Source: Branchiostoma belcheri (lineage: Eukaryota; Chordata; Leptocardii; Amphioxiformes; Branchiostomatidae). Taken from it: 64,000 nucleotides of DNA. The notes below the pieces were generated by a model. That model was not told the DNA's origin, ran no database searches, and saw only the letters and a program-made list of their open reading frames with translations. Below, in pieces: positions 19,552 to 31,617 of this stretch. The DNA lies in contig NW_017803714.1 of NCBI RefSeq assembly GCF_001625305.1, forward strand, positions 137,310-201,309. The letters run 5' to 3'. A program made the translations under genes and the position numbers. The stretch's first letter is position 1, and each line of letters opens with the position of its first letter.

Positions 19552-20033
19552 TACTCTCCAAGCAGAGGTTTGGGTTTTGGGGGTATTTTAGCGTGTTTTA
19601 GGCTTTTTTATCGGGGTTTCTCTTTTGCACTAATTTTTTCCCACCAAACCCAACCTCTGCAGGCAGTCGAAAACTTCAATGGGCTATAAACCTAATCATT
19701 TCAACACATTTCAGTCGTTCTGCAAGGAGGTGTGAACCAGACGTATGAATAGGCACAGTCAGCAGGAGGCGTGTGGCCCAATGAATGCCTTTCCGACTGC
19801 CTAGAAGTGTGATAATCCACCACAATAAAATGGATATCCCTAATGACAGTTTGATGGTTCCCGGGGAGGGGCACTATCGCCTGTTTTGAATAGGTTTGCC
19901 CTCCCCGAGGTGAGTGCCGGCAGAGGTTGGGTTTGGTGGGAAACAAAATTCAGTGCAAAAGAGAAACCCCGATAAAAAAGCCTAAAAACACGCTAAAAAT
20001 ACCCCCAAAACCCAAACCTCTGCTTGGAGAGTA
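19552..20033. mobile_element. 482-bp DNA transposon with ~115-bp inverted repeats and 9-bp duplication
   Basis: The ends start TACTCTCCAAGCAGAGGTTT and are repeated inverted with few changes for about 115 bp. The 9-bp direct repeat CCTTACTAG lies at 19,543-19,551 and 20,034-20,042. A 9-bp duplication with long terminal repeats is typical of MULE-like elements; assignment is an inference. Related shorter copies are at 22,811-22,948 and 42,235-42,428. Confidence 0.8.
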
Positions 20034-20113
20034 CCTTACTAGTACTTGAAGCGATCGTTACCGCCATGTTGTTCACTTTATATGACATACAATGCAGTGA
20101 GTAATGGAAACGT

Positions 20114-20186
20114 GTCCAGATAGCTCGGTTGGTAACGCGCAGGGCTGCAAGTCCAGACATTACGAGTTCGAACCCCGGTACACTGG
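20114..20186 (+). mobile_element. tRNA-like sequence (Cys-type loop), probable SINE head or tRNA pseudogene
   Basis: Box A-like TAGCTCGGTTGGTAACGCG and box B-like GAGTTCGAACCCC are correctly spaced around an anticodon-like loop CTGCAAG (GCA). The anticodon stem has an A:A mismatch, the T stem has mispairs, and the acceptor strands pair only as TCCAG/CTGGA. I therefore do not call it a working tRNA-Cys. It is followed by repeated TTTTAACAATTT, a SINE-like tail. Confidence 0.5.
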
Positions 20187-20270
20187 ATATTTTTAATTAT
20201 CCTTTTTACAATTTTTAACAATTTTAACATTTTTAACAATTTCAACAATTTTAACCATTTTACATTTTAA

Positions 20271-20949
20271 AGTCACTCTATGTAGTTTTTTGACAATACA
20301 AAAAGTATATTTTTTATTCTTTTCTTTGCATAGTACATTGGCTTAACCCATTAGTATTTCAAAATTATACTCCCCAGCAAAAAATACAACATCCTTGCTC
20401 CTTAGAAGCTTAGAAAACTGTGAATGATCTTCTATTCAACCTCTGGCCAAACCACACATATGGTATTGTCCACTCCCAGTGGTGTGACCTACATCCCAGT
20501 GGGGTGTCAGTTGATAGCTTACCAGTTTCTGAAATAACTAATCGTTTACCAGATTTTTTATCTCTTTTGAAGGGATAATGGCCACAGTTTATTCATGCCC
20601 AACAAAATACTCTAAGTTGATAATTATATTCCACCTCATGTGAAAGATATGAGTTTTTTCTAAGGAGGGTATATCTTGTGACATCTGCCCCTGTCTATCG
20701 AGCCTGGCATGCCCGGGCCAATTAGCCACCCCAGGGGGCAACCCCTGTATGTTGTTGTTGTTGTCCTGCCTGAGCAAACCGGTGGCACCGGGAACTGAAG
20801 AAGGACTGTTTGAACAGACAAAATATACGAAAAAAATGTGAAATAATAACACAAATGTGTTGAAAAGTGATAGTAACTGCTAATAACACCAAAATTTAGT
20901 ATAATTAGAATATTTCAATTTTTTGCGCAAAAAACTACATAGAGTGCCT
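20271..20949. mobile_element. 679-bp TTAA-type MITE (AGTCACTCTATGTAG family)
   Basis: The left end AGTCACTCTATGTAGTTTTT and the right end, inverted, AGGCACTCTATGTAGTTTTT are flanked by TTAA at 20,267-20,270 and 20,950-20,953. A second full copy in the opposite orientation is at 27,392-28,074. The shared interior includes CGGTGGCACCGGGAACTGAA. TTAA duplication and TTAAAGG-like start point to Kolobok/T2. No long ORF with transposase marks. Confidence 0.85.
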
Positions 20950-21366
20950 TTAACAATTTCAACATTTAATTTTAACATTTTCGTTTTAATATCCATTGCT
21001 TTGCTTTTAACATTCCAAAACTGATTGTTCTTACTCAAGAATTTCAATAACTTCGAATGTTAGTCTTTTGTATTTTTTCAACATACAAACCAAAATCACT
21101 TTGATGTTGTCACAAAAGTAACATCTGTGCGCGCATCGGTTTTCGTTCATTTAAAAACTACAAGTACAAAACATCTGGAAACTAAGCAAACATACTCAGT
21201 AAATTGATTGCTGTAATTCCCGATTTTTTTTTACTGTACCGCAACGCAAGCGGGGGGTCAATGTTCACGGTTTTCACTGTCACCTCTGTATTGTGATGTC
21301 TGGGCATGAGTCATCACAATGGAATGCAGGGCATCAACCAATAGGCATGCAGCTTTCCACTATACT

Positions 21367-21495
21367 TCTTGCTGATTGGCTGTTGGGATTTAACTTGATT
21401 AACACCTGCACAGAGCATTTCCACCTGCACAGAGCATTTCTTGCTGATTGGCTGTTGGGATTTAACTTGATTAACACCTGCACAGAGCATTTCCA
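21367..21495 (+). repeat. Tandem repeat, two copies of 73 bp
   Basis: CTTGCTGATTGGCTGTTGGG through CACCTGCACAGAGCATTTCC is repeated at period 73. A similar TGTTGATTGGCTGTTGG lies at about 19,096. Confidence 0.85.
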
Positions 21496-22610
21496 TACTG
21501 ACAGTATGTCTTTATTCAAGTGTCTTGGTAGGTATTTCAAGCTTTTCTGCTCCAGCATTGGAATGCAGGGCATGAACGTTTTTTTTTTTTTTAAATCAAC
21601 AGTTTGCATTATGCAATTAAAAATCCTAACCAATAAAGTAGGGAATAGCTATCCAACTGTTGTTTTAGTTGTATGTTACTTCATATTATAGTTATATCAA
21701 TGTAAATCATTGTTTTCCCTTGTGTTTCTCATTCTTTCCCTGCCATGTGGTAAAATGTGGTGAACCCATCGCTGTATTTGCTCCAAAGCAAATATTGGCC
21801 TTTCTAGTTAATCATAGGTTCCTATGACCAACCATAACTGTAATATCTGCCCTACGTTACATTGCTGGACAAGGCTACTAAAAACCAGTTCTTCAGGTAT
21901 ACGTACGGAATCACTCTCTTCCCCAAGCGTTGCTGCGTCTCAGAAACCAGAAGGCCATTTCAGATCAAACTGGTGGAACCATTTGACGCTTTTCAGTGGT
22001 GGACCAAACAGTAATAGACTTGCGCCCAAAGACATCTGTAGTGACGGGGTAGAAGGAAAATCAAGGATTGACGGAAACCTTTCCAGACAGCATTGCTGGC
22101 AAATATCTTGAGGTTTCTTGTGACAGACAGGTGAGTACAAACATGACTTCTGTCTTCTTATTCTTACATGCAGCTTACACCGTCCAACAGCGAACTGGAA
22201 GATTTCTTTATCACCATCAAAAACTAGTCGTTTAAACGATTCCTGTATTATGTCCTTTGTGATGCTTGGAGAAAAGAGTAGTTAAAAAAATGAAGAGGCA
22301 TATAGCAAGGTGTCCTTGGCCTATTTTACAAACGTGCTTACTGTCTTCTTAAAGTGCTTAAAGTATTTGACCACATCCATGCCAAATCTCAAGTCAAATT
22401 TGGCCTTAAAATTCGGAAGAAGTTGGATGAGTTTGACGAAATGGCAGTAGAAGGAGTGAGAGGGGGGGGGTGACTAAGAAACCTGCAGGGGAAAAACACT
22501 ATTTTTCATCCATTATGATATGGAGTAAACTGTAAGTGCCGGGTCCCCAAAATCAATTTATTTTATTTTTTTTCTAGTTTTTTTTAACAAACGGCAAGCT
22601 AAGAACAGCT
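21496..22610. other. Intergenic DNA, no gene recognised
   Basis: Several short open frames overlap (for example 21,824-22,111) but none shows a family motif or splice support. No clear terminal repeats were found. Confidence 0.35.
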
Positions 22611-22810
22611 ATTTATCTACTGATATGTGACCTATCGCGCGCCCATGGCCCTTTGTGGTAAATAAAGAAAGGTCATTTTCTTTGAAGGCTCACTGATCGC
22701 TGGCATGCATATCCGGTGTTGAGCCAAATCCTTGAGCTGCCATATACGTGAGAGGTCAGATGTTTAGGGCTAGGGTTAGGGTTAGGATTGGTAGTAGAGT
22801 TAGGGTTAGG

Positions 22811-22948
22811 TAATCTCCAAGCAGATCTTTTGGTGGGGGTAAGACAGTATCAAATTAGCCAGTCTGTAACCATGTGGTAGCGACAAAAAAAGTGGCCATA
22901 TATAAAAAGCAAACGACCTTCCACCATCAACCTCTGCTTGGAGAGTAT
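22811..22948. mobile_element. Small MITE, CTCCAAGCAGA family
   Basis: Left TAATCTCCAAGCAGATCTTT and right CTCTGCTTGGAGAGTA are inverted copies of the ends of the 19,552 element. It interrupts a telomere-like tract (TTAGGGTTAGG before, TAAGGGTTCGGG after), consistent with a degenerate target duplication. Confidence 0.65.
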
Positions 22949-23004
22949 AAGGGTTCGGGTTACATGTAGAATTGGGATCACATTGTTCAGGGCTAGGGTT
23001 ATAC

Positions 23005-23783
23005 TGTAACAGACCGTTTGCTGCTTCCCAAGTACAGTGTTGTCGAGGTCTAGGGCGGATTACCGTCAATCCTAGGTCTTAAACACTAAGCGTACTCTCA
23101 CTACGCTAGCTCAACTAAGGATCGACACGAGCCACGGGATACGATATACCACCGAAGGATTTGTTCATACAACTCTGATCCTAGCACAAGTTGGCAAGCT
23201 AAGAGGAGAGTAGGTTGTAACAATTCTACGAGTACATGAGACAGTAGCGATACAGAACAAAGATCACAGAAGTATAAGAATACTACTTATCAAAACCCCT
23301 GGCTAAAAGTGCGGCATAAATGTTACCTAGAAAGTTATTACATACCTAGTCAGAAGTGACGGCTTCGATCTACAGGTAGTAGACCCGCTAATCTAGACTC
23401 ATAGAATCATTACAACTATACTGACTCCGGGGTCGGGGGTGTTGAGAGGCCGGCGCTTCAAGATCTTTCTCCCGGAGTACGGGAGGGTGTCCGAATAGGT
23501 ACCAAACGCTATGTGATTGACAGTTGGTGATCATTTTGGAAACTCACTCCTGATTGGTTGGAAGTAAATGCAAATGACTCAAACCGGTTTCAACCGGCGG
23601 GGCACATCTTGGAAAGTGGTTTTCTGGCCTGAAGGGAATTAGAAGAGTCATAAGTTAACTGGGTCAACATCCGGGACCTTGGAGTCTGGTAGAGTGCTGG
23701 TAAAACTGCTGACTAGCTAACATCCGGGGTCTACAGAGCCTGCGAACTTAATCTAACTAATAATCCTACTGTTACCTGTTACA
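23005..23783. mobile_element. Solo LTR, 779 bp, ATAC target duplication
   Basis: The segment begins TGTAACAGACCG and ends CCTGTTACA, with the classical TG...CA ends and a short inverted TGTAACAG/CTGTTACA. ATAC stands outside both ends (23,001-23,004 and 23,784-23,787); 4-bp duplications are known for Gypsy-type elements. No internal gag/pol is present, so this is what remains after LTR-LTR recombination. It lies about 300 bp upstream of the nucleoside hydrolase first exon. Confidence 0.75.
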
Positions 23784-24084
23784 ATACTTACGATCGGGGT
23801 TAGGTTAGGTTTAGACTCCCACATCACGACTTAACCCCTCCTACCCCTTGTTTTAGGTATATTGGAACCCCCCATGTTGTTTCCGGGTCATGTACATAAT
23901 TTGGCAAGGATCATGCATACATGTATGTTTTTGGCTTGAAAGTTGCCCTTCAGCGTAACATATCGTGACCCACTTCCAATTCAGTACACGCACGCGCGGG
24001 TACAGGGAGCCAACATAGGACCCGGAACCAGTGTTGTCCCGTGTGTGTTTAGACTGTTCAACCAACGAGGAAGTTTTTAACGTC

Positions 24085-27000
24085 ATGGGTGAAAACTCCT
24101 CCACAAAAGCGAGGCATGTTCTTCTGCTGTCGGTGGTAAGTTCTTCTGCAGTTTTAGCTACCCGAGTCTAAAAAGCTTCATAGACGAATAATTAGTATAG
24201 CCTAACTCCCTCCGATTATGGTTAGGAGTAAGTCGGGAGCCAGGTTGGTTGTGGTTGGCTAGTGTCTCTGATCAGGTCAGCTACGCCAGCCGAATGTTTT
24301 AAAATGTTTAAAACATTCTGGTGTGGACGGAAGGTTCGGTTATGGTTGGCTGGTGTTCGGCAGTAGGTCAACAGTGTCCGGGTGTGTTCGGGGGTTAAAT
24401 TTGACTCAAATTACAACGTCAGGCGCTAGGCGTGGCTGGTCAGACATAATTTATGTACATTAATGTGTAGTCCAATTTACTGTACAAAGAAAACACAATA
24501 TTTTCCTTTTAATGAATCCAGATCAGTGTTTAGTGTAGAGGATGTGGACTTTGGACTCTTTACTTTGTAAATATTAACCTTGAAACAACAACACATTCTT
24601 CAATTGATTCGACAAAATCCAACAGTGGTTCAGAGGGATTTCATCTGCGTCAATTGTGAAGAACAAGAGTTTTCTTAACTACTTTAGCGGAAACTACAGA
24701 AGGTGGCAACCATTTTTAGCCCTAGGGTCAAGAAACCCAGTAATGTATACTATTGATTTGTCTGTAACAGTTCCTATTATCACCTACAGGCTATTGGAGT
24801 GGTCCTGTTGGCACTTGCCATTGGACTTGGAGTTGGCCTAAGTGTTAGGTCATCAGATCGTGCTGGACAACAAGGTACTACATTTTAATCATACAATGCG
24901 TAGTTCCCAGCGTTCCCGGGTTTAAAGAGTTAAAATGATTCTAATTTTTAATAACCGTAGATAAATATTGCATGTTATACAGCTTACGTTATACTTTTCA
25001 TGTTTACCTTCATGGAAAGAAAATTATTGTTTTTGCTCTGTTCCTTCTTCTTCCTTTCCAAACACATACGGTCAATGACCTGAACCAGACTTGTGTCACC
25101 ATGATACCTGTCGTGTCGGATTGCATTATGTAGCAAGTGGCAGAACAGAGTTGGAGGAGCTAGTAACCATGTATATATGCATGCGTTTGAGTAAACAATA
25201 AGGCATGTGAAGGTCAATATTATGCGATTGCTTGCAAATGTTATTGTTACCTTCCTTGTTTCATGTTTTGTGTTTTTACTTGTTATTTAACAATAGAGGA
25301 GAAACTGGTGATCCTTGACGTGGACCCCGGGATTGATGACGCCATCGCCATGATGATGGTGCTATCCCAGCCTGCAGTGCGCGTGCTGGCGGTCACGTGT
25401 GTGAAGGGAAATGCGCGGGAAGTTCAGATGGCCTCTCGGAACGCGCTGAGGATTTTACAGGCTGCCGGGCGCATGGATGTGAGTTCTTCCAGTACCTTAT
25501 GCCTGCGTCTGTGTGGAATATGATCATGTGAAATTATTGGTGAAAATAAGGCTTTTATTAGCGAAATTATCATGAGAAACATTTTAAATTCGTCTGTCGT
25601 CCATCATTTTACGAAGGTATGAGATCACAAAACTCTTGTTAGTTTATGTGATCTACCGGGTTATAATCGAGCTTTCAAAGTCATGGCAGAAAACAGCAGG
25701 GAAATGTATCTTAGTTTTAGTTATAGCTGTTCCCAGGGCGCTTTTCCCAGTTTACTTCATGTTTCCCATTTCTCTGTTTTTTTCAGGTCCCTGTGTACGT
25801 AGGGTCATCTCTCCAACTCATGGGGCACGACGTTTATGATCACACGTACTGGAACGGAGCTGACGGTTTGGGAGATGTACCCGACACCAGCCCACCTGAC
25901 TACAGCCTCATCAATCAAACAGGTGCGCACCTGTTAACTTTACCTGGAGGTTTCCGTGTCATAGGCCCTTTTCTCACTAGGATAGAATTGTCCGGATCGA
26001 GCCGAATGGATTCGCTTTGATCCGGCTTCCACCCGGCTTCGATCCGGATTATTTCCTAGTGGGAAAAGGGCCATAGAGCCTGAAAAGGTTAGCTTCGATA
26101 AAGCCTTTCAACCAAGAGAAAACGTTTTACTTAACTTCAGTAGAATAATTTATGGTGGCAAAACACTTCGACGCGGTAAAAATTATAGTAGGGTGCACTA
26201 GAGAAACAACTAATATGTTGAAATATACAGTATGATCTACTAAATAACTGAAAACAAAATAGTTATGGTTTTTTAACATTGTGACGACCTCTCTTATTTG
26301 GCCACCTGCGGAGGTCAACGGAACTGCAGCCGGCTCACGCTGGAACGTAGTTGCGCAATGCGGCGCATTTATACACGAACAGGAAAATCTTCACAATCCA
26401 AATCATACGGTCTAAAAGCCGATACGCGCGCTCTATACCACACAGCGCAGTTTACTCCTGGATACCTCTCACATAAGTCGTTCTAGCCAGGATTCAAGAT
26501 GTTTATCCGCACTATTTTCTATACGCGTGTCATAGACCCGGGGGTTACTCATTAATACTGTGATCTGCGGTCAAAACCACCGCTTGACCCTGTCCAAAAT
26601 GGCGTGGACTCGAATCCCACCGCTGACACCAGTTGCGTTGTGACAGTATGAATTGACGATAAAACGTACTTAGAATAGCAGTAAATGTCAATATTTGACA
26701 GATTTCCTCATTCAGGATAATTTTTGTTTCGATCCCCCATCCCACAACATAAAATTGCAATCGGATGCGTTTAAGATTTCAATTCAGCCCAGATATTTGC
26801 TTCCCTTCAGAACACGCCGTTTTGACGTTAATACGGATGTCCAAGGCCTTCCCGAACCAGATCACCCTGATCGCCCTCGGTCCGCTGACTAACGTGGCGC
26901 TGGCCAGGAGGATGGACCCGGACATTTCCTCACGCTTCAAGGAGATCATCATCATGGGAGGCAACATCAGAGGTCAGAACAGGTCACAATCTCACTTGTG

Positions 27001-30000
27001 CATTTACTGTGAAACTGTTGTATGGCAAAATGTTTGCATAGTAGACACACATAAATATATGCGCGTGCACACACAAACATTTAAACAATCTCGCACAGAC
27101 ACAAGCGGGCAAATCACACATTTACATAAATACACAATTTAATTGTATTTTGTGGCCATTGCACAAGAGCACGAAGGCACGGCCGGAAACTTTGGAGGAG
27201 ATTCTATTGCGTTCCATGAGAAGACTTCAAACTTGGGACGTATATATGTAATTGAGAACGATAGGAACATTCAATTTGGCAGATATCAATTCATGTAAAT
27301 CAGTATCCACTTTGCATAACCAATACCAACATGCTAAAATTCTGTAGTGGTAACTGCCGGGAATTTCATGCTTGCAGCATTTGAAAGTTAAAGGCACTCT
27401 ATGTAGTTTTTTGCGCAAAAAATTGAAATATTCTAATTATACTAAATTTCGGTGTTATTAGCAGTTACTATCACTTTTCAACACATTTGTGTCATTATTT
27501 CACATTTTTTTCGTATATTTTGTCCGTTCAAACAGTACTAGTCCTTCTTCAGTTCCCGGTGCCACCGGTTTGCTCTGAGGACAACAACAACAACAGACAG
27601 GGGTTGCCCCCTAGGGTGGCTAATTGGCCCGGGCATGCCAGGCTTGATAGACAGGGGCAGATGTCACAAGATATACCCTCCTTAGAAAAAACTCATATCT
27701 TTCACATGAGGTGGAATATAATTATCAACTTAGAGTATTTTGTTGGGCATGAATAAACTGTGGTCATTATCCCCTCAAAAGAGATAAAAAATCTGGTAAA
27801 CGATTAGGTATTTCAGAAACTGGTAAGCTATCAACTGACACCCCACTGGGATGTAGGTCAAACCACTGGGAGTGGACAATACCATATGTGTGGTTTGGCC
27901 AGAGGTTGAATAGAAGATCATTCACAGTTTTCTAAGCTTCTAAGGAGCAAGGATGTTGTATTTTTTGCTGTGGAGTATAATTTTGGAATACTAATGGGTT
28001 AAGCCAATGTACTATGTAAAGAAAAGAATAAGAAATATACTTTTTGTATTGTCAAAAAACTACATAGAGTGACTTTAAGATATCAAAATCATATCATCGT
28101 TTGCATGATTCATGAAAATCTAATGACATTCCTTGTTAAGATAAGACTGTCATCGTGTACAGAATATAATCGACTGATACGATCATGCACATCATGGGGA
28201 TCGTATTTGCATACATATTATACTATATTTGCATAATACATATTAATTGAAAACATTAATGATTCGTCAGTGGTAAAGGCTAGCATAATGTGGCTAAGGT
28301 ATAAGGTCGTGAAGCTCTAATCTTCCAAATGTTATATACCAAAAAGCAGTTACTAAAGCAACTGGATATGATTTTGGAAACGGTCAGACGTTTCAGCTAG
28401 TATCCACTAGCTTTCGTCAGTGACTGAGAGACCAGAAGAGAAATACTTTTCGACGTATATCTTATTACCTGGATGTCTAACATTCATCGACGTTTCCAAA
28501 TGTTATGATGTTGGCCGTTTCTTGTCCACAGGAGTAGGTAACATGGACATAGCTGCGGAGTTTAACTTCTGGATGGACCCTGAAGCGGCGCAGGTTGTTT
28601 TACGGGAGTACAAGTGTCCCATGAAGGTTGTACCGTGGGAGGTCTGTCAGGAGCACGGACTGGAATGGGTACGTTGATGGATAAAAATTCTGATATTCAT
28701 TTTTTAGCAATTAATATTGATCTACCTACAAGAAAAAAAGTCGATCTTAATATTGATGAACCAGCCGTGGTGTCTCTTGAATCAGGTATTTGCCTAATAG
28801 CCTTATTAGGCCTCAAAAGAGTCGTGGGAAGTTCTGCTGATTGAACCAGACGTCGGTTTCTTGCCACGAAAATGATCAGTTTTTGTAATTTTGCGACGAA
28901 GAAGATGCTAGGTTTACTCTAGCAGCGTCACCGAACATCAGTGGCTTTTCGGTTGTGTTCATGTCATAAATCTCGGCAGTAGTATAGGTTAGCTATAGAG
29001 GCTCTAAACATTGCCAACATTTAACGGTAAAATTGCAGGCTAGGGAAGCCTACGACGCTCAGAAACCGGGAAGAAAACGGATCATCCCGAAGCCGACGGG
29101 AAATGTCTGTTTTGGATCGGCCATTTTACGACTGTTATATAGGGCTATTTATAGGACTACCAGTACGGTTCAATAGTCGCCATATGCTTGCTTTTCTCCT
29201 TCTTGGTATTCCTCGAGGGCACCTCGGTTTTAATTCCAGACCAAATGATGAAGATAGATTCTTTATTGACACAACAAAAGTACAGGGACTTTTGTATGGT
29301 CTTCTACAACTACTACTAAAGGTCTAACAAAGATAAATACATGTATGGATGACTTCATCCCATGTATGTGGAAAATTACATACAGAATATATATCAGTGG
29401 TAACAGTAAAGGTTTTACTATTCTGTAACATGTAGTCTCTAAGATTGAAACATTCTTTAATGTATTTCTCTATTGTATTGGTTATCTCCCCTGAGGAAGT
29501 AGTTGAATTTATCTATAGGATCTAACGTATTGAAATCAATTAAACAATCGGAAATAAAGGTGAACAGTAATAGGCGCTTATCACTGTAGATTGTACAATC
29601 CATTTTATAAAATGGTGCTCATTTTTAATCGATTATGTAAGGTTTGAATATCGCCCGAGGTTTATTTTCAAACATTGACTTTTGATATACTCTGGAAACG
29701 ATATTCATAGAGAAACTACTCTTCTGTTGACGTGCTTTCTCCTTTTTATTGTTTATGAAGGATTTCTTCTCAAGCTGGTTATCTGTGGACACGCCCAAGG
29801 CTCGCTTCATCCGGGACATCACGTACAACCTAACGCAAACACTACAACATGACGGCATGCTAACGTACGATTCCTGTGACCCCTTGGCAACCGCCGTTGC
29901 CATGGACAACGCCCTAGCACAGACCGTCTCTAATGTGTACGCTACTGTAGAAACAAAGGGAGAGTTTACAAGAGCACAGATGGTACCGGATTGGGGAGGG

Positions 30001-30087
30001 TTGAGTCAGAAAAGCCCTAATATTGACGTCATGCAAAACCTTGATATGACGCGGTATAAAGAACTTTTGATCGAAGCAGTAGCATAA
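24085..30087 (+). CDS. Inosine-uridine-type nucleoside hydrolase with N-terminal anchor
   Basis: Seven exons: 24,085-24,135, 24,790-24,874, 25,297-25,478, 25,787-25,922, 26,811-26,972, 28,532-28,668 and 29,761-30,087, all with GT/AG borders and agreeing phases, giving 359 residues. Residues ~12-40 ([20 protein letters not shown]) form a signal anchor or signal peptide, so the enzyme probably faces the cell outside or a secretory lumen. Family marks: [10 protein letters not shown] (calcium- and ribose-binding aspartates), [48 protein letters not shown] and [11 protein letters not shown]. The family cleaves the N-glycosidic bond of nucleosides to base plus ribose. CDPL stands where protozoan enzymes have HDPL, as in other animal members. 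No stop or frameshift; length is normal. Substrate cannot be told from sequence. Confidence 0.92.
25964..26072. mobile_element. 109-bp MITE in a nucleoside hydrolase intron
   Basis: GGCCCTTTTCTCACTAGGAT at the left pairs with CCTAGTGGGAAAAGGGCC at the right; inner arms CCGGATCGAGCCG and CGGCTTCGATCCGG also pair. ATA stands outside both ends. Confidence 0.75.
26555..26640 (+). mobile_element. Possible tRNA-derived SINE fragment
   Basis: GTGGACTCGAATCCCACCGC resembles a T arm/box B with pairing stems, following GTCAAAACCACCGCTTGACC. Box A is weak. The downstream sequence to 26,775 resembles the right end of the TTAA element at 709-2010, so the context is repeat-rich. Confidence 0.35.
27392..28074. 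mobile_element. 683-bp TTAA-type MITE, inverted second copy
   Basis: TTAA at 27,388-27,391 and 28,075-28,078 flank AGGCACTCTATGTAGTTTTT and the inverted AGTCACTCTATGTAGTTTTT. The interior matches the 20,271 copy in reverse orientation. It lies in an intron of the nucleoside hydrolase gene. Confidence 0.85.
28340..28500. mobile_element. Degraded hairpin MITE (GTTACT..GCAACTGGATAT family)
   Basis: Contains CAACTGGATATGATTTTGGA, TTCAGCTAGTATCCACTAGC and the shared outer sequence CCTGGATGTCTAACATTCAT, but the right arm is missing or rearranged. It ends about 30 bp before exon 6 of the nucleoside hydrolase. Confidence 0.6.
28700..29750. other. Last intron of the nucleoside hydrolase; retroposon fragment inside
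   Basis: Holds TTTATTGACACAACAAAAG near 29,262, a reversed retroposon 3' end also present at about 9200. No other feature supported. Confidence 0.4.
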
Positions 30088-30089
30088 TA

Positions 30090-30521
30090 TGTTTGTGTAC
30101 AGCAGTTTTACTTCTATCATTACATGCATGTTGGACTTTAACTTTCAGAAGTCAGTTTTGTAAGAGATGAGTGGTAGACGTTTGGGCAGATCTACTGAAG
30201 CTTTCATCGGGATCGTAATGGGTCAATCCCTTAGGACACGTGACCCCACCGAGACGGCGGCCGGTATAGACTTCCCGTGTCCTAAATGATACGGTCCTTC
30301 ACAGTCTAGAACACTTGACTATCAGATTCTATTCCAGCATTTACCAAAATTAACTAAAAAGCAATTTAAATACACAATTACTTGTGACAACCCCTACATG
30401 CAGGGTTATATATTAAAGATTGTATAGATATTAAAAACTCCTCCAATGATTGTAAAAGTTCATATTCATACCTATCGCATAGTAGCTAACCACCCTATTT
30501 CGTATTAGTTTCATATTTTGG
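30090..30521. other. 3' flank of the nucleoside hydrolase, nothing recognised
   Basis: Probably contains the 3' UTR. A candidate signal ATTAAA lies near 30,411, but this is weak. Confidence 0.3.
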
Positions 30522-30524
30522 TTA

Positions 30525-30920
30525 GGCCATGTTGATTTGATTATATGGATGACATCCGCGCGCGCATGAATTTTCGGCCGTTTCCAAAAAAAAAAAGAAG
30601 TTTTCAACCATACTGTAAATCGTACAAAACAGTTGCAAAATGAGCAAAAATATACCGTAAGTTACAAAAAAATAAGTAAAAACTATACTAATGTCGTAGA
30701 ATGCCAAAATCAAACGAAAAAAGACAAAATTGTAAGGAAATGAACTTGAAGATTAGATTATTCGCCAAACCATATTCTGTCCCATTTGTTCAACCCTCAA
30801 GACCACGTAGATTTCATAATGAAAACTTTTTTTTTTGCAAAACTTTTTTTTTATTCGCACGCGCGCATCAGCTTTGGGGCTCCCGGAGGATGTCATCCAT
30901 ATAATCAAATCAACATGGCC
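30525..30920. mobile_element. PIF/Harbinger-like MITE, second copy, TTA duplication
   Basis: GGCCATGTTGATTTGATTAT and its inverted copy end the element, with TTA at 30,522-30,524 and 30,921-30,923. Subterminal GATGACATCC and CGCGCGCAT motifs match the 16,785 copy. Confidence 0.8.
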
Positions 30921-30923
30921 TTA

Positions 30924-31617
30924 TTAATAAGCAATGAAAATGTAACTTAAGTACTTAGTAGACCTTAAGTCTTGAAAAAGGGCTAAAGTAAGTCAGCTAA
31001 AACCGTTAGTGCATCTAATATTCGGTTTTATGGCCAGGTTACAATGGTTCTTTCGTTGAGTTTTGCACAGAAAATGTAAATGAACATGCCACAGTTCAAA
31101 GTAAAAATAAAAACGTATAGCGTTAATGTTACTAAATCTATACCTTTATGAAAACTAACTTTGGCTTTTTTTTCTATTTGTATTAAAGATTTAGACAAAT
31201 GTCTCGCTCGAAGTGAAATACTAGTTTTTACAAAACGACCACAAATATTTCTACAAATCTGAAAGAGGCAATTTTTATACAAAACATAAAACTCTGGAAT
31301 TAGGGTATCAACCTACAGAATACATTTGGACGTCTCTGTTCACTTTTCGGCACTATATTATTGGAAGATCCTCTCCCGCAGTTTTAGACTTTGAAGATTG
31401 TCGCTTGTTCTGACACAAGCTTTTTCTTTTCTTCCGTATCCACTTTGCCTTCTTATTTACCGGCATTGTCCGTTCAAACCGCCACATTAATTTTCCTAGC
31501 TTTGATCGGACAATACTGTGACAGAGAAACTACTGGGACTAATTTGTTTCGTCTTCTCCATCTTTTGCGTGGGTGATTGTTCTCTATAAGACACGCGCAG
31601 TCCTCTCAGAGAAAGTA
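30924..31617. other. Intergenic DNA, nothing recognised
   Basis: AT-rich; no exon, tRNA-like or terminal-repeat structure supported. Confidence 0.4.

Noticed and set aside
20114..20186. Functional tRNA-Cys gene
   Set aside because: Mispairs in the anticodon and T stems and a broken acceptor stem; better read as a SINE head or pseudogene.
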